A stretch of 64,000 bases of DNA from NCBI GenBank assembly GCA_902492235.1, contig CABUKS010000003.1, positions 1-64,000 on the forward strand, written 5' to 3'. Source of the DNA: an uncultured Collinsella sp. (lineage in GTDB: Bacteria > Actinomycetota > Coriobacteriia > Coriobacteriales > Coriobacteriaceae). The position numbers were made by a program, and so were the translations under genes. Shown here piece after piece: positions 1-9,065 of the stretch. The notes below the pieces were generated by a model. The model was not told the DNA's origin, did not search any database, and worked only from the letters and a program-made list of their open reading frames with translations. The stretch's first letter is position 1; every line of letters begins with the position of its first letter.

Positions 1-290
1 TATCCGTCGAGGCCCACGTCTCGAACGTCGGCTGGCAGCCCGCCGTCGGCAACGGCGGCACCGCCGGCACCACCGGCCAGGCCCGGGCCGTCGAGGCCCT
101 GAGGGTCAGGCTGTCCGGGGAGCTGTCCGCCCGCTACACCGTCTGGTACCGCGTCCACTCCGCCGAGTTCGGCTGGCTGGGCTGGGCGTGCGACGGCGCC
201 GACGCCGGCTCGGCGGGCTACGGCCGCGCCGTCCAGGCCGTCCAGGTCGCGGTCCTGCCCAAGGGCGACCCCGCCCCGGGCGACACCGCC
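1..290 (+). repeat. 290-bp exact duplicate, copy 1 (ChW repeat block)
   Basis: Bases 1-290 are identical, base for base, to 3223-3512 in the next gene, in the same strand and reading frame. The match begins at the window edge, so copy 1 may extend further left. It encodes the second and third ChW repeats of the first triplet up to the GDTA linker. Identity at synonymous positions means a recent copying event rather than selection on protein sequence. Confidence 0.95.
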
Positions 291-2735
291 ACCCCCTTCG
301 TCGACAGGTCCTCCGAGCCCCCCTCGGTCTCCTACCGCGCCCACGTCGCCGGCATCGGCTGGCAGGGCGCCGTCTCGGACGGCGCCGTGGCCGGCACCAC
401 CGGGCAGGGCCGCGCCCTCGAGGCCCTCTCGGGCTCCGTCTCCTGGTACGGGCACGGATCCTCCTCCCTCGAGGTGAGGGCCCACGTCTCGAACGTCGGC
501 TGGCAGGGCTGGACCTCGGGGACCGCCGGCACCACCGGGCGCTCCCTGGCGGTCGAGGCGCTCCAGTTCAGGCTCTCCGGCGAGCCCGCCTCGTCCTACG
601 ACGTCTGGTACCGCGTGCACTGCTCCGACTACGGCTGGCTCGGCTGGGCCAAGGACGGCGCGTCCGCGGGCACGGTTGGCCTGTCGAAGGCCGTCCAGGC
701 CGTCCAGGTCGTGCTCGTCCCCAAGGGCGGCGCCGCGCCGGGGCCGGCCGGCGGGGCCTTCCGCGGCGCCGGCGAGCGCCTGTCCGGGTCGTCCCTCTCC
801 GTCTCCGGCTCGCCGGCGGGCTCGTCGTTCTCGGGCGGGGTCCTGACGCTCGGCTCCGAGAGGGGGCCCGTGCTGGGCTCCGTCGCCGCGACCGTCGACA
901 ACCTCGAGTCCGACGGGTCGGTCTGCTACCGCGGCCTGCTGCTGGGCTCCGGCTGGCAGGGGGAGACCAGCTCCGACGGGGCGCAGCTCGGCGCCTCGGG
1001 CGGCGGGCTCCAGCTCAAGGCCGTCCGCTTCGAGCTGTCCGGCGGCCTCGCGGAGCGCTACGACGTCTGGTACCGCTCCTGCGACTCCGCGCGCGGCTGG
1101 CTCGGCTGGGCGAGCGCCGGCGAGCCCTCCGGCGTCGAGTCCGGCGCCTCGGGCCTCACCGCCGTCCAGGTCGCCCTCGTCGCGAAGGGCTCCGCCGCCC
1201 CCGGTCCGTCCGAGGGGGCCTACGTCTCCGGCGCCGCCTCCGGCCCGTCGCTCGTCCTGCAGGGCCATGTCGCGGAGCGCGGCTGGCTGCCCGCGGTGGG
1301 CGGCGGCGAGGACGTCGGCACGACCGGCAGGGGCCTCGCGCTCCAGGCCGTGCGCGCCTCCCTCGAGGGGGCGGGCGAGGGGAGCTCCGTCTCCGTCGCG
1401 GTCCACGTGGCCGGCATCGGCTGGCAGGACGCCGCCTCCGCCCCCTCCTACGCCGGCACGGTGGGGCAGGGCCGCGCCGTGCAGGCCGTGAGGGTGTCCC
1501 TCTCCGGCCCCGTCTCCGAGCGCTACGACGTGTGGTACCGCGTCCACGCGGCCGGCTACGGCTGGCTCGGCTGGGCCAAGGACGGCGAGGCCGCTGGTAC
1601 CGAGGGGCTCGGCGTCCAGGCCGAGGCCCTCCAGGCCGTCCTCGTCGAGAAGGGCGGCGACGCCCCCTCGACGGGCGCCCCCGCCGAGCTCTCCGTCCCC
1701 TCGCTCAGCCTCAGGGCCCACGTCTCCGGCGTCGGCTGGCAGCCCGCCGTCGGCAACGGCGGCACCGCCGGCACGACCGGCCAGTCCCGCGCCGTCGAGG
1801 CGATCGCCGCCGAGGTCTCCTCGCCGGTCTCCGGCGGCCTGTCCTACAGCGCCCACGTCTCGGGCGTCGGCTGGCAGGACGAGGTCTCGGGCGGCGCCGT
1901 GGCCGGCACGACCGGCCAGGGCAGGGCGGTCGAGTGCGTGAAGATGCGCCTGACCGGCGACCTCTCCGAGTACTACGACGTGTGGTACCGCGCCTACGTG
2001 CAGGACTACGGCTGGCTCGGCTGGGCCAGCGACGGGGCCCGCGCCGGCACGACCGGCATCGGCTACCGCGTCGAGGCGCTCCAGGTCCGCATCCTCGCGA
2101 AGGGCTCGGCGGCCCCGGGCCCAACGGAGGGCGCGTACAGGGACCGCCCATTGCATCCGAATTCGGTTGTCCTCAACGTTCCTTGTACAATGCAGAACCC
2201 TGAGCTTCCGACTGGCTGCGAGTCCGTTGCATTGACCAATGCGCTTAACTATTACGGATTTGGTCTGGGTAAAACCGTCATTGCAGACGCGTATATGCCT
2301 AAGAGCAGTTGGGATTTTGTTACGGCGTTTTGGGGCAATCCTCATAGCGCTTCGAATGGAAACTGCATATCTGCTCCCGGACTGACCAACACCGCTAATT
2401 CTTTCTTGATTAGTAGTGGCAGTAGTTTGCGAGCCTACGATGTGACTGGTACTGGTTTCTATGACCTTTATTCGTACTTGGAAGCCGGGCATCCCGTTAT
2501 TATTTGGTCGACGATAGGTATGCAAAACCTGGGAAGTTGCTATGCGACTCAGGCTTACGGTGGAAGGGTTTATCGAACCTATACCAACTCTCACACCGTT
2601 GTCTTAAGAGGTTTTAATCGCTCTCTAGGTACCGTTTACATCGCCGATTCACTCGCTGGCTATGTCTCTAACTCAGCTCAGCGCATTGCTTCGCTATACT
2701 CGCAACGAGGAGCTCAGGCGGTCGTCATTAAATAG
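1..2735 (+). CDS. Secreted ChW-repeat protein with C-terminal C39-like cysteine peptidase (5' end outside window)
   Basis: The reading frame is already open at the left edge (first full codon at base 3), so the signal peptide and first repeat lie outside. The visible part is a chain of ChW repeats of about 45-50 residues with recurring GW(L/Q)GW, AGTTG and YDVWYRVH motifs. They are grouped in threes, each group ending in a KG-x-APG linker. From about base 2140 the protein becomes a C39-like peptidase domain (Peptidase_C39_2 type): the catalytic Cys is in LPTGCESVAL, the His in NSHTVVLRG and a likely Asp in IADSL. The role is probably extracellular proteolysis or wall processing, with the repeats holding the enzyme at the cell surface (inference). 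The repeat part is extremely GC-rich while the peptidase part is much AT-richer, an abrupt switch inside one gene. The next gene has the same scaffold with a different end domain. Confidence 0.85.
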   Translation, partial: SVEAHVSNVGWQPAVGNGGTAGTTGQARAVEALRVRLSGELSARYTVWYRVHSAEFGWLGWACDGADAGSAGYGRAVQAVQVAVLPKGDPAPGDTATPFVDRSSEPPSVSYRAHVAGIGWQGAVSDGAVAGTTGQGRALEALSGSVSWYGHGSSSLEVRAHVSNVGWQGWTSGTAGTTGRSLAVEALQFRLSGEPASSYDVWYRVHCSDYGWLGWAKDGASAGTVGLSKAVQAVQVVLVPKGGAAPGPAGGAFRGAGERLSGSSLSVSGSPAGSSFSGGVLTLGSERGPVLGSVAATVDNLESDGSVCYRGLLLGSGWQGETSSDGAQLGASGGGLQLKAVRFELSGGLAERYDVWYRSCDSARGWLGWASAGEPSGVESGASGLTAVQVALVAKGSAAPGPSEGAYVSGAASGPSLVLQGHVAERGWLPAVGGGEDVGTTGRGLALQAVRASLEGAGEGSSVSVAVHVAGIGWQDAASAPSYAGTVGQGRAVQAVRVSLSGPVSERYDVWYRVHAAGYGWLGWAKDGEAAGTEGLGVQAEALQAVLVEKGGDAPSTGAPAELSVPSLSLRAHVSGVGWQPAVGNGGTAGTTGQSRAVEAIAAEVSSPVSGGLSYSAHVSGVGWQDEVSGGAVAGTTGQGRAVECVKMRLTGDLSEYYDVWYRAYVQDYGWLGWASDGARAGTTGIGYRVEALQVRILAKGSAAPGPTEGAYRDRPLHPNSVVLNVPCTMQNPELPTGCESVALTNALNYYGFGLGKTVIADAYMPKSSWDFVTAFWGNPHSASNGNCISAPGLTNTANSFLISSGSSLRAYDVTGTGFYDLYSYLEAGHPVIIWSTIGMQNLGSCYATQAYGGRVYRTYTNSHTVVLRGFNRSLGTVYIADSLAGYVSNSAQRIASLYSQRGAQAVVIK

Positions 2736-2765
2736 ACGCCGTTGAAGTCGAAGGAAGGTGGAATC

Positions 2766-5700
2766 GTGAAGCGTCTCTTAGATGTGTCCGTTTCTATACT
2801 TGTGGTTATCGCGTTGTTCATGAGTCAATCATGGGCCGTGACTGCTGCATATGCCGATTATTCAATTGACGGATCTGATGATTCAAACAGCTTTCATCTT
2901 GAAGGCTCTACTTCCAATCAAGTTGAGCCTATCTCTGAGGGGCAAGAATCGGATGCTGGCTCCGTAGATAGCGAGCCTCAAGACGCGCAGCAGGTCTTAT
3001 CGGGGGAGACTAACGAAGCCGCTGCCGCTGATTCTGCCTCCAACGATCAGCTCACCGTCAAAAACGTTAGTGTTTCTGCCCATGTGCAGAATATTGGCTG
3101 GATGGATCCGGTTGGTTCGGGTAAGGTTGCCGGAACCACGGGTAGGGGCTTGAATCTTGAGGCACTAAAAATCTCACTTGAAGTGAATGGAGCCACCTCT
3201 CAGGAACAGATTGCAAATGCCGTATCCGTCGAGGCCCACGTCTCGAACGTCGGCTGGCAGCCCGCCGTCGGCAACGGCGGCACCGCCGGCACCACCGGCC
3301 AGGCCCGGGCCGTCGAGGCCCTGAGGGTCAGGCTGTCCGGGGAGCTGTCCGCCCGCTACACCGTCTGGTACCGCGTCCACTCCGCCGAGTTCGGCTGGCT
3401 GGGCTGGGCGTGCGACGGCGCCGACGCCGGCTCGGCGGGCTACGGCCGCGCCGTCCAGGCCGTCCAGGTCGCGGTCCTGCCCAAGGGCGACCCCGCCCCG
3501 GGCGACACCGCCTGTCCTTTTAAGAGCCGTAGCGATGAACCTGCCTCAATCATTGTTCGCTCACATACGTCGAATATTGGTTGGATGTCGCCCGTAGGCG
3601 GCGGATCTGTTGCCGGGACAACTGGTAGGGGCCTCCCCATGGAGGCTCTTGAGGCTCAGCTTAGCTGGTATGGTCACTCGGGCTCCATTGAGCTTCGTGG
3701 CCATGTTTCTAATGTCGGATGGCAGCAGTGGTCTGAGGGGCACTGTGGAACGACTGGTAAGTCTCAGCGTCTCGAAGCCGTTCAGATTCGTCTAACCGGT
3801 GAGGCAGCTGAAAAATATGACATTTGGTACTGTGCTCATGTCTCGGGTATAGGCTGGCTCGATTGGGCTTGTAATGGAGCTGCCGCTGGTTCTGCCGGTA
3901 AAGGCAAGGCTATCGAAGCGGTAAAGGTAATCCTTGTGGAGAAAGGCGGAGCAGCGCCTGGCTCTTCGAGCAATGTCTTTATCGGCGATCTAGATGCTGT
4001 TGCGGTTTCCGGATCCGCCGTTTCTGGAGAGAGTCTTGGCTTATCTTCTGGTCAAAAGGCTACGATCGGGGGCAAGGGCGCCAAACTGCTGAACTCCATT
4101 GCCTTAAGCGTTGCAGGCCAAACTGATGACGGGTCAATTTCCTATGCCGTTATGGATTCATATTCAGGCTGGGGCGCTTTTTCATCGGATGGCGGTGCTG
4201 CCAAGGCGGTATCCGGCGCACCCATAAAAGCGATAAAAATGTCGCTGAGTGGCCAGTTTGCTGCCAATTATGACATTTGGTATCGAGTATGCGATTCCGG
4301 TAATGGCTGGACGGGTTGGACGTCAAATGGTCAGGCATGTGGCGTCTCTGGCGGTTCTTTCGGTTTGTGCGGCATAGATGTTGTACTTGTTCGTAAGGGC
4401 CAACCTGCCCCTGGTCCTACCAGTAATGCATTTATCGAAACGTCGGGAATCGGTCTTGTATCCCAGGCGCACGTTGCTTCTGCGGGCTGGTTGGCTCCCG
4501 TTGGCAATGGCGAAACTGCCGGTCAGACGGGCATGTCTCGTTCTCTGCAGGCGTTGTATGTCTCTACGCAGGGTATCGATGCCTCTGTCGAAGTATCGGC
4601 GCACGTTGCGAATATCGGTTGGCAACCATACGTCTCGGGTGCTTCCTACGCTGGCACTGTTGGCAAGGGCCTTGCAATTCAGGCGGTTAAATTAAGGCTC
4701 ACTGGCAACGACGCTTCAAAATACGATATTTACTACCGTGTTCATGCGGCGGATTATGGCTGGCTTGGTTGGGCTAAAAATGACGCCGCAGCTGGCACCG
4801 TTGGACTGTCTAAGCAGGCCGAGGCAATTCAAATTAAGTTGGTTGCCAAGGGTTCGTCCGAGGCTCCCGTTCAAGATCATGCTGCTTTGATCCAGCTTCC
4901 CGGGCTATCTGCTAAGGCTAATTGCTCCGGTCTTGGCTGGCAAGCGTCCGTTGGCAATGGCGGTGTTGCCGGAACGGTTGGGCAGAACCGTGCCATGGAG
5001 GCCATGCAGTTGTCGCTTTCCGATAGCTCCATGAGCGGTGGCATTTCGTATTCTGCTCATGTATCCAATATCGGTTGGCAGTCTGCTGTTTCGGACGGGG
5101 CTACATCGGGAACTGTTGGCCAAGGGCAGCAGATCCAAGCTGTGAAGATTAACTTGACTGGCGACGTTTCGAATTACTTTGATGTCTGGTATCGCGTCCA
5201 TGTGTCAAATTACGGATGGCTTGGCTGGACCAAAAATGGATCGCCCGCGGGTACCACGAAGCTTGGCATTCCTGTTCAGGCTTTACAGGTAAAGATTGCC
5301 CCCAAGGGCGCTTCCGCACCAGGCTCTACGTCTGATTCGTATTTTGAGACCTATCGTTATATGGGGTATCAGACCCCGGGATCATATCCAAAGGTTAGTT
5401 GTAATAGCGTACAGCTTCCTTCATATTGCACCGGTTACTTTACGTATGTCACGCCTTCTCGAATTCCTTACAACGCTTCACGACAGGATTGCATCAACGC
5501 ATTCGTCCAGCGTGCTCGTGAATATATCGGTACTCGTTATATCGAGCCGTGGTCTTCTTGGCCAGGGGATGCAGTTGATTGCTCGGGCTTGGTGCTGCAA
5601 CGTTTGTATGCGACTGGCATGGATATGGGTTGGTATAACCCCTATAACCATCGTTGGTTGCCCGAGCAGACCTATAACTCCATGAACTGGTATCGCAACA

Positions 5701-5882
5701 ACACGTTTATGCCGGTTAGCACCTCTGCTATGCAGAGGGGAGATGTGGTCTACTACCAGGGTCATATTGGAATCTACATTGGAAACGGTCGAATCATTGA
5801 TTCGTGGCCGGGGATCGGTGTGACCGAGCGCTCGGTCAATGCTCCAGGTCGTGTAATCGGCGCAGCTAGGCCTTTTGCATAG
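2766..5882 (+). CDS. Secreted ChW-repeat protein with C-terminal NlpC/P60 peptidoglycan endopeptidase
   Basis: About 1038 aa. The GTG at 2766 is chosen because AAGGAAGGTGG lies just upstream and it opens directly into a signal peptide (MKRLLDVSVSILVV, cleavage near AYA, residue ~30); a TTG at 2742 is the in-frame alternative. An acidic, Ser-rich spacer follows, then about 14-15 ChW repeats in five triplets; the first repeat of the third triplet is degenerate. The C-terminal ~130 residues form an NlpC/P60 domain: catalytic Cys in DCSGL (~C939) and His in GHIGIYIG (~H1000). The family cleaves peptide stems of peptidoglycan outside the cell. The gene is AT-rich except for bases 3223-3512, a GC-rich block identical to the upstream paralogue. 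A strong terminator follows the stop. Confidence 0.9.
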   Translation: MKRLLDVSVSILVVIALFMSQSWAVTAAYADYSIDGSDDSNSFHLEGSTSNQVEPISEGQESDAGSVDSEPQDAQQVLSGETNEAAAADSASNDQLTVKNVSVSAHVQNIGWMDPVGSGKVAGTTGRGLNLEALKISLEVNGATSQEQIANAVSVEAHVSNVGWQPAVGNGGTAGTTGQARAVEALRVRLSGELSARYTVWYRVHSAEFGWLGWACDGADAGSAGYGRAVQAVQVAVLPKGDPAPGDTACPFKSRSDEPASIIVRSHTSNIGWMSPVGGGSVAGTTGRGLPMEALEAQLSWYGHSGSIELRGHVSNVGWQQWSEGHCGTTGKSQRLEAVQIRLTGEAAEKYDIWYCAHVSGIGWLDWACNGAAAGSAGKGKAIEAVKVILVEKGGAAPGSSSNVFIGDLDAVAVSGSAVSGESLGLSSGQKATIGGKGAKLLNSIALSVAGQTDDGSISYAVMDSYSGWGAFSSDGGAAKAVSGAPIKAIKMSLSGQFAANYDIWYRVCDSGNGWTGWTSNGQACGVSGGSFGLCGIDVVLVRKGQPAPGPTSNAFIETSGIGLVSQAHVASAGWLAPVGNGETAGQTGMSRSLQALYVSTQGIDASVEVSAHVANIGWQPYVSGASYAGTVGKGLAIQAVKLRLTGNDASKYDIYYRVHAADYGWLGWAKNDAAAGTVGLSKQAEAIQIKLVAKGSSEAPVQDHAALIQLPGLSAKANCSGLGWQASVGNGGVAGTVGQNRAMEAMQLSLSDSSMSGGISYSAHVSNIGWQSAVSDGATSGTVGQGQQIQAVKINLTGDVSNYFDVWYRVHVSNYGWLGWTKNGSPAGTTKLGIPVQALQVKIAPKGASAPGSTSDSYFETYRYMGYQTPGSYPKVSCNSVQLPSYCTGYFTYVTPSRIPYNASRQDCINAFVQRAREYIGTRYIEPWSSWPGDAVDCSGLVLQRLYATGMDMGWYNPYNHRWLPEQTYNSMNWYRNNTFMPVSTSAMQRGDVVYYQGHIGIYIGNGRIIDSWPGIGVTERSVNAPGRVIGAARPFA
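3223..3512 (+). repeat. 290-bp exact duplicate, copy 2 (GC-rich patch in AT-rich gene)
   Basis: Identical to bases 1-290. The copy keeps the reading frame and is flanked on both sides by AT-richer codons (lysine and serine codons of a different style), so its edges are visible by eye at 3222/3223 and 3512/3513. This looks like gene conversion from the GC-rich upstream gene into this one (direction inferred from composition). Confidence 0.95.
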
Positions 5883-5890
5883 AGTCTGTT

Positions 5891-5921
5891 GAGGCGCTCT
5901 GTTGCAGGAGCGCCTCTTTTT
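5891..5921 (+). terminator. Rho-independent terminator after the NlpC/P60 ChW gene
   Basis: A 9-bp perfect stem, GAGGCGCTC at 5891-5899 pairing with GAGCGCCTC at 5908-5916, is followed by a T run to 5921. It closes the second ChW gene, so the third has its own promoter or depends on read-through. Confidence 0.85.
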
Positions 5922-6029
5922 GACTGTATGGTAAATGTTGCTTTTCTAAGCTTTAAATGCCTGTATGGAAGTGCGGTAATATAGCAGCTATTCGGTCTTT
6001 ACATGTGGTCAATGTCTCGGGGGATATAC

Positions 6030-8888
6030 ATGAAACATCTCAAAGCGTCTGCGGCTTTGGTTTGTACGCTATTGATGGGCTGGTCGCAAATCATGCAGCC
6101 TTACAGCGCGTATGCGCTGTCGGTTCAGGTCGCCGCTGCCTCGCAGTCGGTCTTGCAAACATCAATCGAGCATGAATCTCAAGATGCAAGTTCTCAGGGG
6201 GCGCAGGACGATGCCTCGGGTTCTCAGGGTGTGACCGAATGGTATGGTGACGATGCAAATGCTGCTCGTCCTGATGGGGAAACAGATTCGGATTCCGGCG
6301 AACAGCCTGGAATTGGCGTCGAAGAATCTGGTGTTGACGAGTCAAACGGTGAAGCCCCAACCGATGATTCCGCTGAGATGAATTCCTGCGAAGCAGACTC
6401 TTTGGAACCGAACTCTTGGCGTTTCGAAAACGGCGTGCTTATCGATTCTGGCAATGGCGACATCGATGCGCAGTCTTTAACTGACGATTCTTTGCCCAAT
6501 GGCGTTGTCGCGCGCGGCATCGATGTCAGCAATCATCAAGGAACTGTTGATTGGAATAAGGTTAAGGCCGCGGGGATTGATTTTGCCATTCTCAAGGTCG
6601 GTCCGGTTTACGGAAAACCTGACGATTCTTTTGAAAGGAACGCTGCTGAATGTGAACGCCTCGGCATTCCTTATGGCGTGTATTACTACTCCTACGCCCG
6701 TTCTGTAGAGGATGCCAATAAAGAGGCCGACAGGACACTTGCTTGGCTCGGTGGCCATCATCCGTCGCTTCCCGTCTATTATGATCTTGAGGATAGCTAT
6801 ATCTTGCAAGATCCGGATTTCAGCAAGGATAAGCTCACTCAGATTGCGCAGACTTTTTGCAACCGTATGGAGGCCGTTGGCTTTAAGTCGGGTATCTATG
6901 CGAACCTTAACTGGCTTAACAACTACCTGAATTCTCCGTCGTTGAACGGTTATGACCATTGGGTCGCTCAATATAATTGGCGTTGCGATTATGCTGGCAG
7001 CTACAGTTTCTGGCAGTATTCAAGCAGCGGTAATGTCCCGGGCGTTAACGGACGCTGTGACATGAACTACTGCTTCAACGGTTCTCTTCTGAACGTAGAC
7101 GACAGCAAGATGCATATTCAGTATGAGGCACATGTCTCGAATATTGGCTGGATGAGCAGCAAGCGCGACGGATCTACAGCTGGCACAACGGGTCAGTCTA
7201 AATCAGTGGAGGATCTTAAGGTCGGCATCTTGAATCCTGTTGAAGATGGCTCTGTGCAAATTAACGCCAATGTAAGTGGCATCGGCTGGCAGGGCTGGGA
7301 CACCCCCTCGGCCTCCGAGGGCGGCACCACCGGCCAGGGCCGCGCCGTCGAGGCCGTGCGCCTGAGGCTCACGGGCTCCCTCGCCAAGGACTACGACGTC
7401 TACTACCGCGTCCACGCCTCCAACATCGGCTGGATGGCCTGGGCCAAGGACGGCGAGGAGGCCGGCACCACCGGCTTCGGCAGGAGCGTCGAGGCCGTCC
7501 AGATCAGGCTCGTCAAGAAGGGCGACGCCGCCCCCTCGTCTGACGGGGCCAACGTCGACTACGCCTTCAAGAAGAAGCCCATGTCCCTGACCTACCGCGC
7601 CCACGTCTCCAACGTTGGCTGGCAGGGCGCCGTGTCCGACGGGGCGACCGCCGGCACCACCGGCCGCGGCCTCGCCCTCGAGGACCTCAAGCTCTCGCTC
7701 GACAGCTCCGATTACTCAGACGGCTCGTCCGTCCAGATCGACGCCCACGTCTCGGGCATCGGCTGGCAGGGCTGGGACACCCCCTCGGCCTCCGAGGGCG
7801 GCACCACCGGCCAGGGCCGCGCCGTCGAGGCCGTGCGCCTGAGGCTCACGGGCTCCCTCGCCAAGGACTACGACGTCTACTACCGCGTCCACGCCTCCAA
7901 CATCGGCTGGATGGCCTGGGCCAAGGACGGCGAGGAGGCCGGCACCACCGGTATGTCGTGCTCTCTCGAGGCTGTTCAGATTAAGCTCATTAAGAAGGGT
8001 GCTTCCCATCCTGATACATCGGGATATTCCCATCTTGAAATACCTTCGGTGACATATTCCTCTCAGGTGAAAGGCGCTTGGCAGAATTCCGTCTCGGCCG
8101 GTGAGGTGTCCGGTACAACTGGTCAGGGAATTCCCATCACCGGGTTTTCGGCTAAAACTACTTCATCTGTTGCCGGCGGGATTAATTATCAACTGCATCT
8201 TTCGAATGTAGGCTGGACGTCTGGTAAGTCAAACGGAGTGCAGCTTTCGTCTACCGCTGAATCCAATTCGGTTGAGGCTATTAAAATTTCTCTTTCTGGT
8301 GACTTGGCAACCTATTTTGATGTTTGGTACAGGGTTCATGTCGATAACGTCGGCTGGCTTGGTTGGACTAAAAATGGCTCCGTTGCCGGTAGTACTGGCT
8401 ATGGGGCGCATGTCCAAGCTATCCAAGTTCGACTTACGAGGAAGGGCGCCAATGCCCCCGGGAGCACCGTTTCGCCGTGTTTGCTTGGGCAACCAACCGC
8501 GTTTGCAAATCCCATGCAGAAGAAAATTGTAGATCTTGCCCGACAGGTGCCGTCTCCTGGCCCGGGATTGTGCTCCGAGTGGATTGCAGATATCTATGAG
8601 CGTGCCGGATTTAGGAATGTCCATACAGATGCCTGCGATTACTACTGGGATTACTGTAAATACACCGATTATTCTCATTTGAAAGTCGGAATGGTCATTG
8701 CCGTTCCTTCGCATACGCATACACGCATGGGCAGTATTTACGGTCACGTTTGTCTCTACATCGGTAATAACCAGGTTATGGATAATGTCGGTCGGATCAG
8801 GACGCTCGATATGGCGTACTGGTTGGATTATTATTCCACCTCATACAAGCCAAAATGGGGCTGGTATGACAACGTGCCGCTTGCATAG
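6030..8888 (+). CDS. Secreted ChW-repeat protein with N-terminal GH25 lysozyme and C-terminal NlpC/P60- or CHAP-like domain
   Basis: About 952 aa. The ATG at 6030 is preferred over 6003 because CGGGGGA precedes it and it starts the signal peptide (MKHLKASAALVCTLL, ending near AYA). An acidic linker leads to a GH25 muramidase domain (residues ~160-360): Asp165 in GIDVSNHQG and the DxE pair D252/E254 in YYDLED are the expected catalytic acids. Nine ChW repeats in three triplets follow. The last ~120 residues have a Cys (~C848, LCSEWIADIYERAG) and a His (~H906, YGHVCLYIGNNQVMDN) in the order seen in NlpC/P60 or CHAP amidases; I cannot decide between them. The protein could therefore cut both the glycan strand and the peptide of peptidoglycan. 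The stretch 7278-7951 is a GC-rich patch with internal duplication. Confidence 0.88.
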   Translation: MKHLKASAALVCTLLMGWSQIMQPYSAYALSVQVAAASQSVLQTSIEHESQDASSQGAQDDASGSQGVTEWYGDDANAARPDGETDSDSGEQPGIGVEESGVDESNGEAPTDDSAEMNSCEADSLEPNSWRFENGVLIDSGNGDIDAQSLTDDSLPNGVVARGIDVSNHQGTVDWNKVKAAGIDFAILKVGPVYGKPDDSFERNAAECERLGIPYGVYYYSYARSVEDANKEADRTLAWLGGHHPSLPVYYDLEDSYILQDPDFSKDKLTQIAQTFCNRMEAVGFKSGIYANLNWLNNYLNSPSLNGYDHWVAQYNWRCDYAGSYSFWQYSSSGNVPGVNGRCDMNYCFNGSLLNVDDSKMHIQYEAHVSNIGWMSSKRDGSTAGTTGQSKSVEDLKVGILNPVEDGSVQINANVSGIGWQGWDTPSASEGGTTGQGRAVEAVRLRLTGSLAKDYDVYYRVHASNIGWMAWAKDGEEAGTTGFGRSVEAVQIRLVKKGDAAPSSDGANVDYAFKKKPMSLTYRAHVSNVGWQGAVSDGATAGTTGRGLALEDLKLSLDSSDYSDGSSVQIDAHVSGIGWQGWDTPSASEGGTTGQGRAVEAVRLRLTGSLAKDYDVYYRVHASNIGWMAWAKDGEEAGTTGMSCSLEAVQIKLIKKGASHPDTSGYSHLEIPSVTYSSQVKGAWQNSVSAGEVSGTTGQGIPITGFSAKTTSSVAGGINYQLHLSNVGWTSGKSNGVQLSSTAESNSVEAIKISLSGDLATYFDVWYRVHVDNVGWLGWTKNGSVAGSTGYGAHVQAIQVRLTRKGANAPGSTVSPCLLGQPTAFANPMQKKIVDLARQVPSPGPGLCSEWIADIYERAGFRNVHTDACDYYWDYCKYTDYSHLKVGMVIAVPSHTHTRMGSIYGHVCLYIGNNQVMDNVGRIRTLDMAYWLDYYSTSYKPKWGWYDNVPLA
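7278..7474 (+). repeat. 197-bp exact direct repeat, copy 1
   Basis: Identical to 7755-7951, offset 477 bp (159 codons, one ChW triplet). It lies at the left edge of a GC-rich patch inside an AT-richer gene. It encodes the GIGWQGWDTPS to AGTTG part of the triplet. Confidence 0.95.
7755..7951 (+). repeat. 197-bp exact direct repeat, copy 2
   Basis: Identical to 7278-7474 and lying at the right edge of the GC-rich patch. The two copies are in frame, so recombination between them would remove or add exactly one ChW triplet. Confidence 0.95.
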
Positions 8889-8937
8889 CAGGTCGAAATT
8901 CGTGTTTTCACACAGGTTCTAGCAAATATTCTGATTA

Positions 8938-8979
8938 AAACGAACGGGTCGTTTTGCAACGGTCCGTTCGTTTCTATTT
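8938..8979 (+). terminator. Hairpin after the GH25 ChW gene, probable terminator
   Basis: A 10-bp stem, AAACGAACGG (8938-8947) with CCGTTCGTTT (8964-8973), is followed by a short pyrimidine/T stretch. The U tract is weak, so terminator function is likely but not certain. Confidence 0.55.
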
Positions 8980-9065
8980 AAGTGCCATTCACGTTTTCGG
9001 TATTTATGCAATTGCCGTAACGATAAATAATGATGCTAAATATGGTCGATTAATGGGGGAGTCGA

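Noticed and set aside
188..2203. Long Arg-rich open frame over the first ChW gene
   Set aside because: It is the +1 shadow of a GC-rich coding region, low-complexity Arg/Gly/Ala/Leu, no family, and the true frame has clear ChW motifs.
1..8000. CRISPR-like or satellite repeats
   Set aside because: The repeats are protein-coding ChW units of ~140-160 bp with variable DNA; no short identical repeats with unique spacers.
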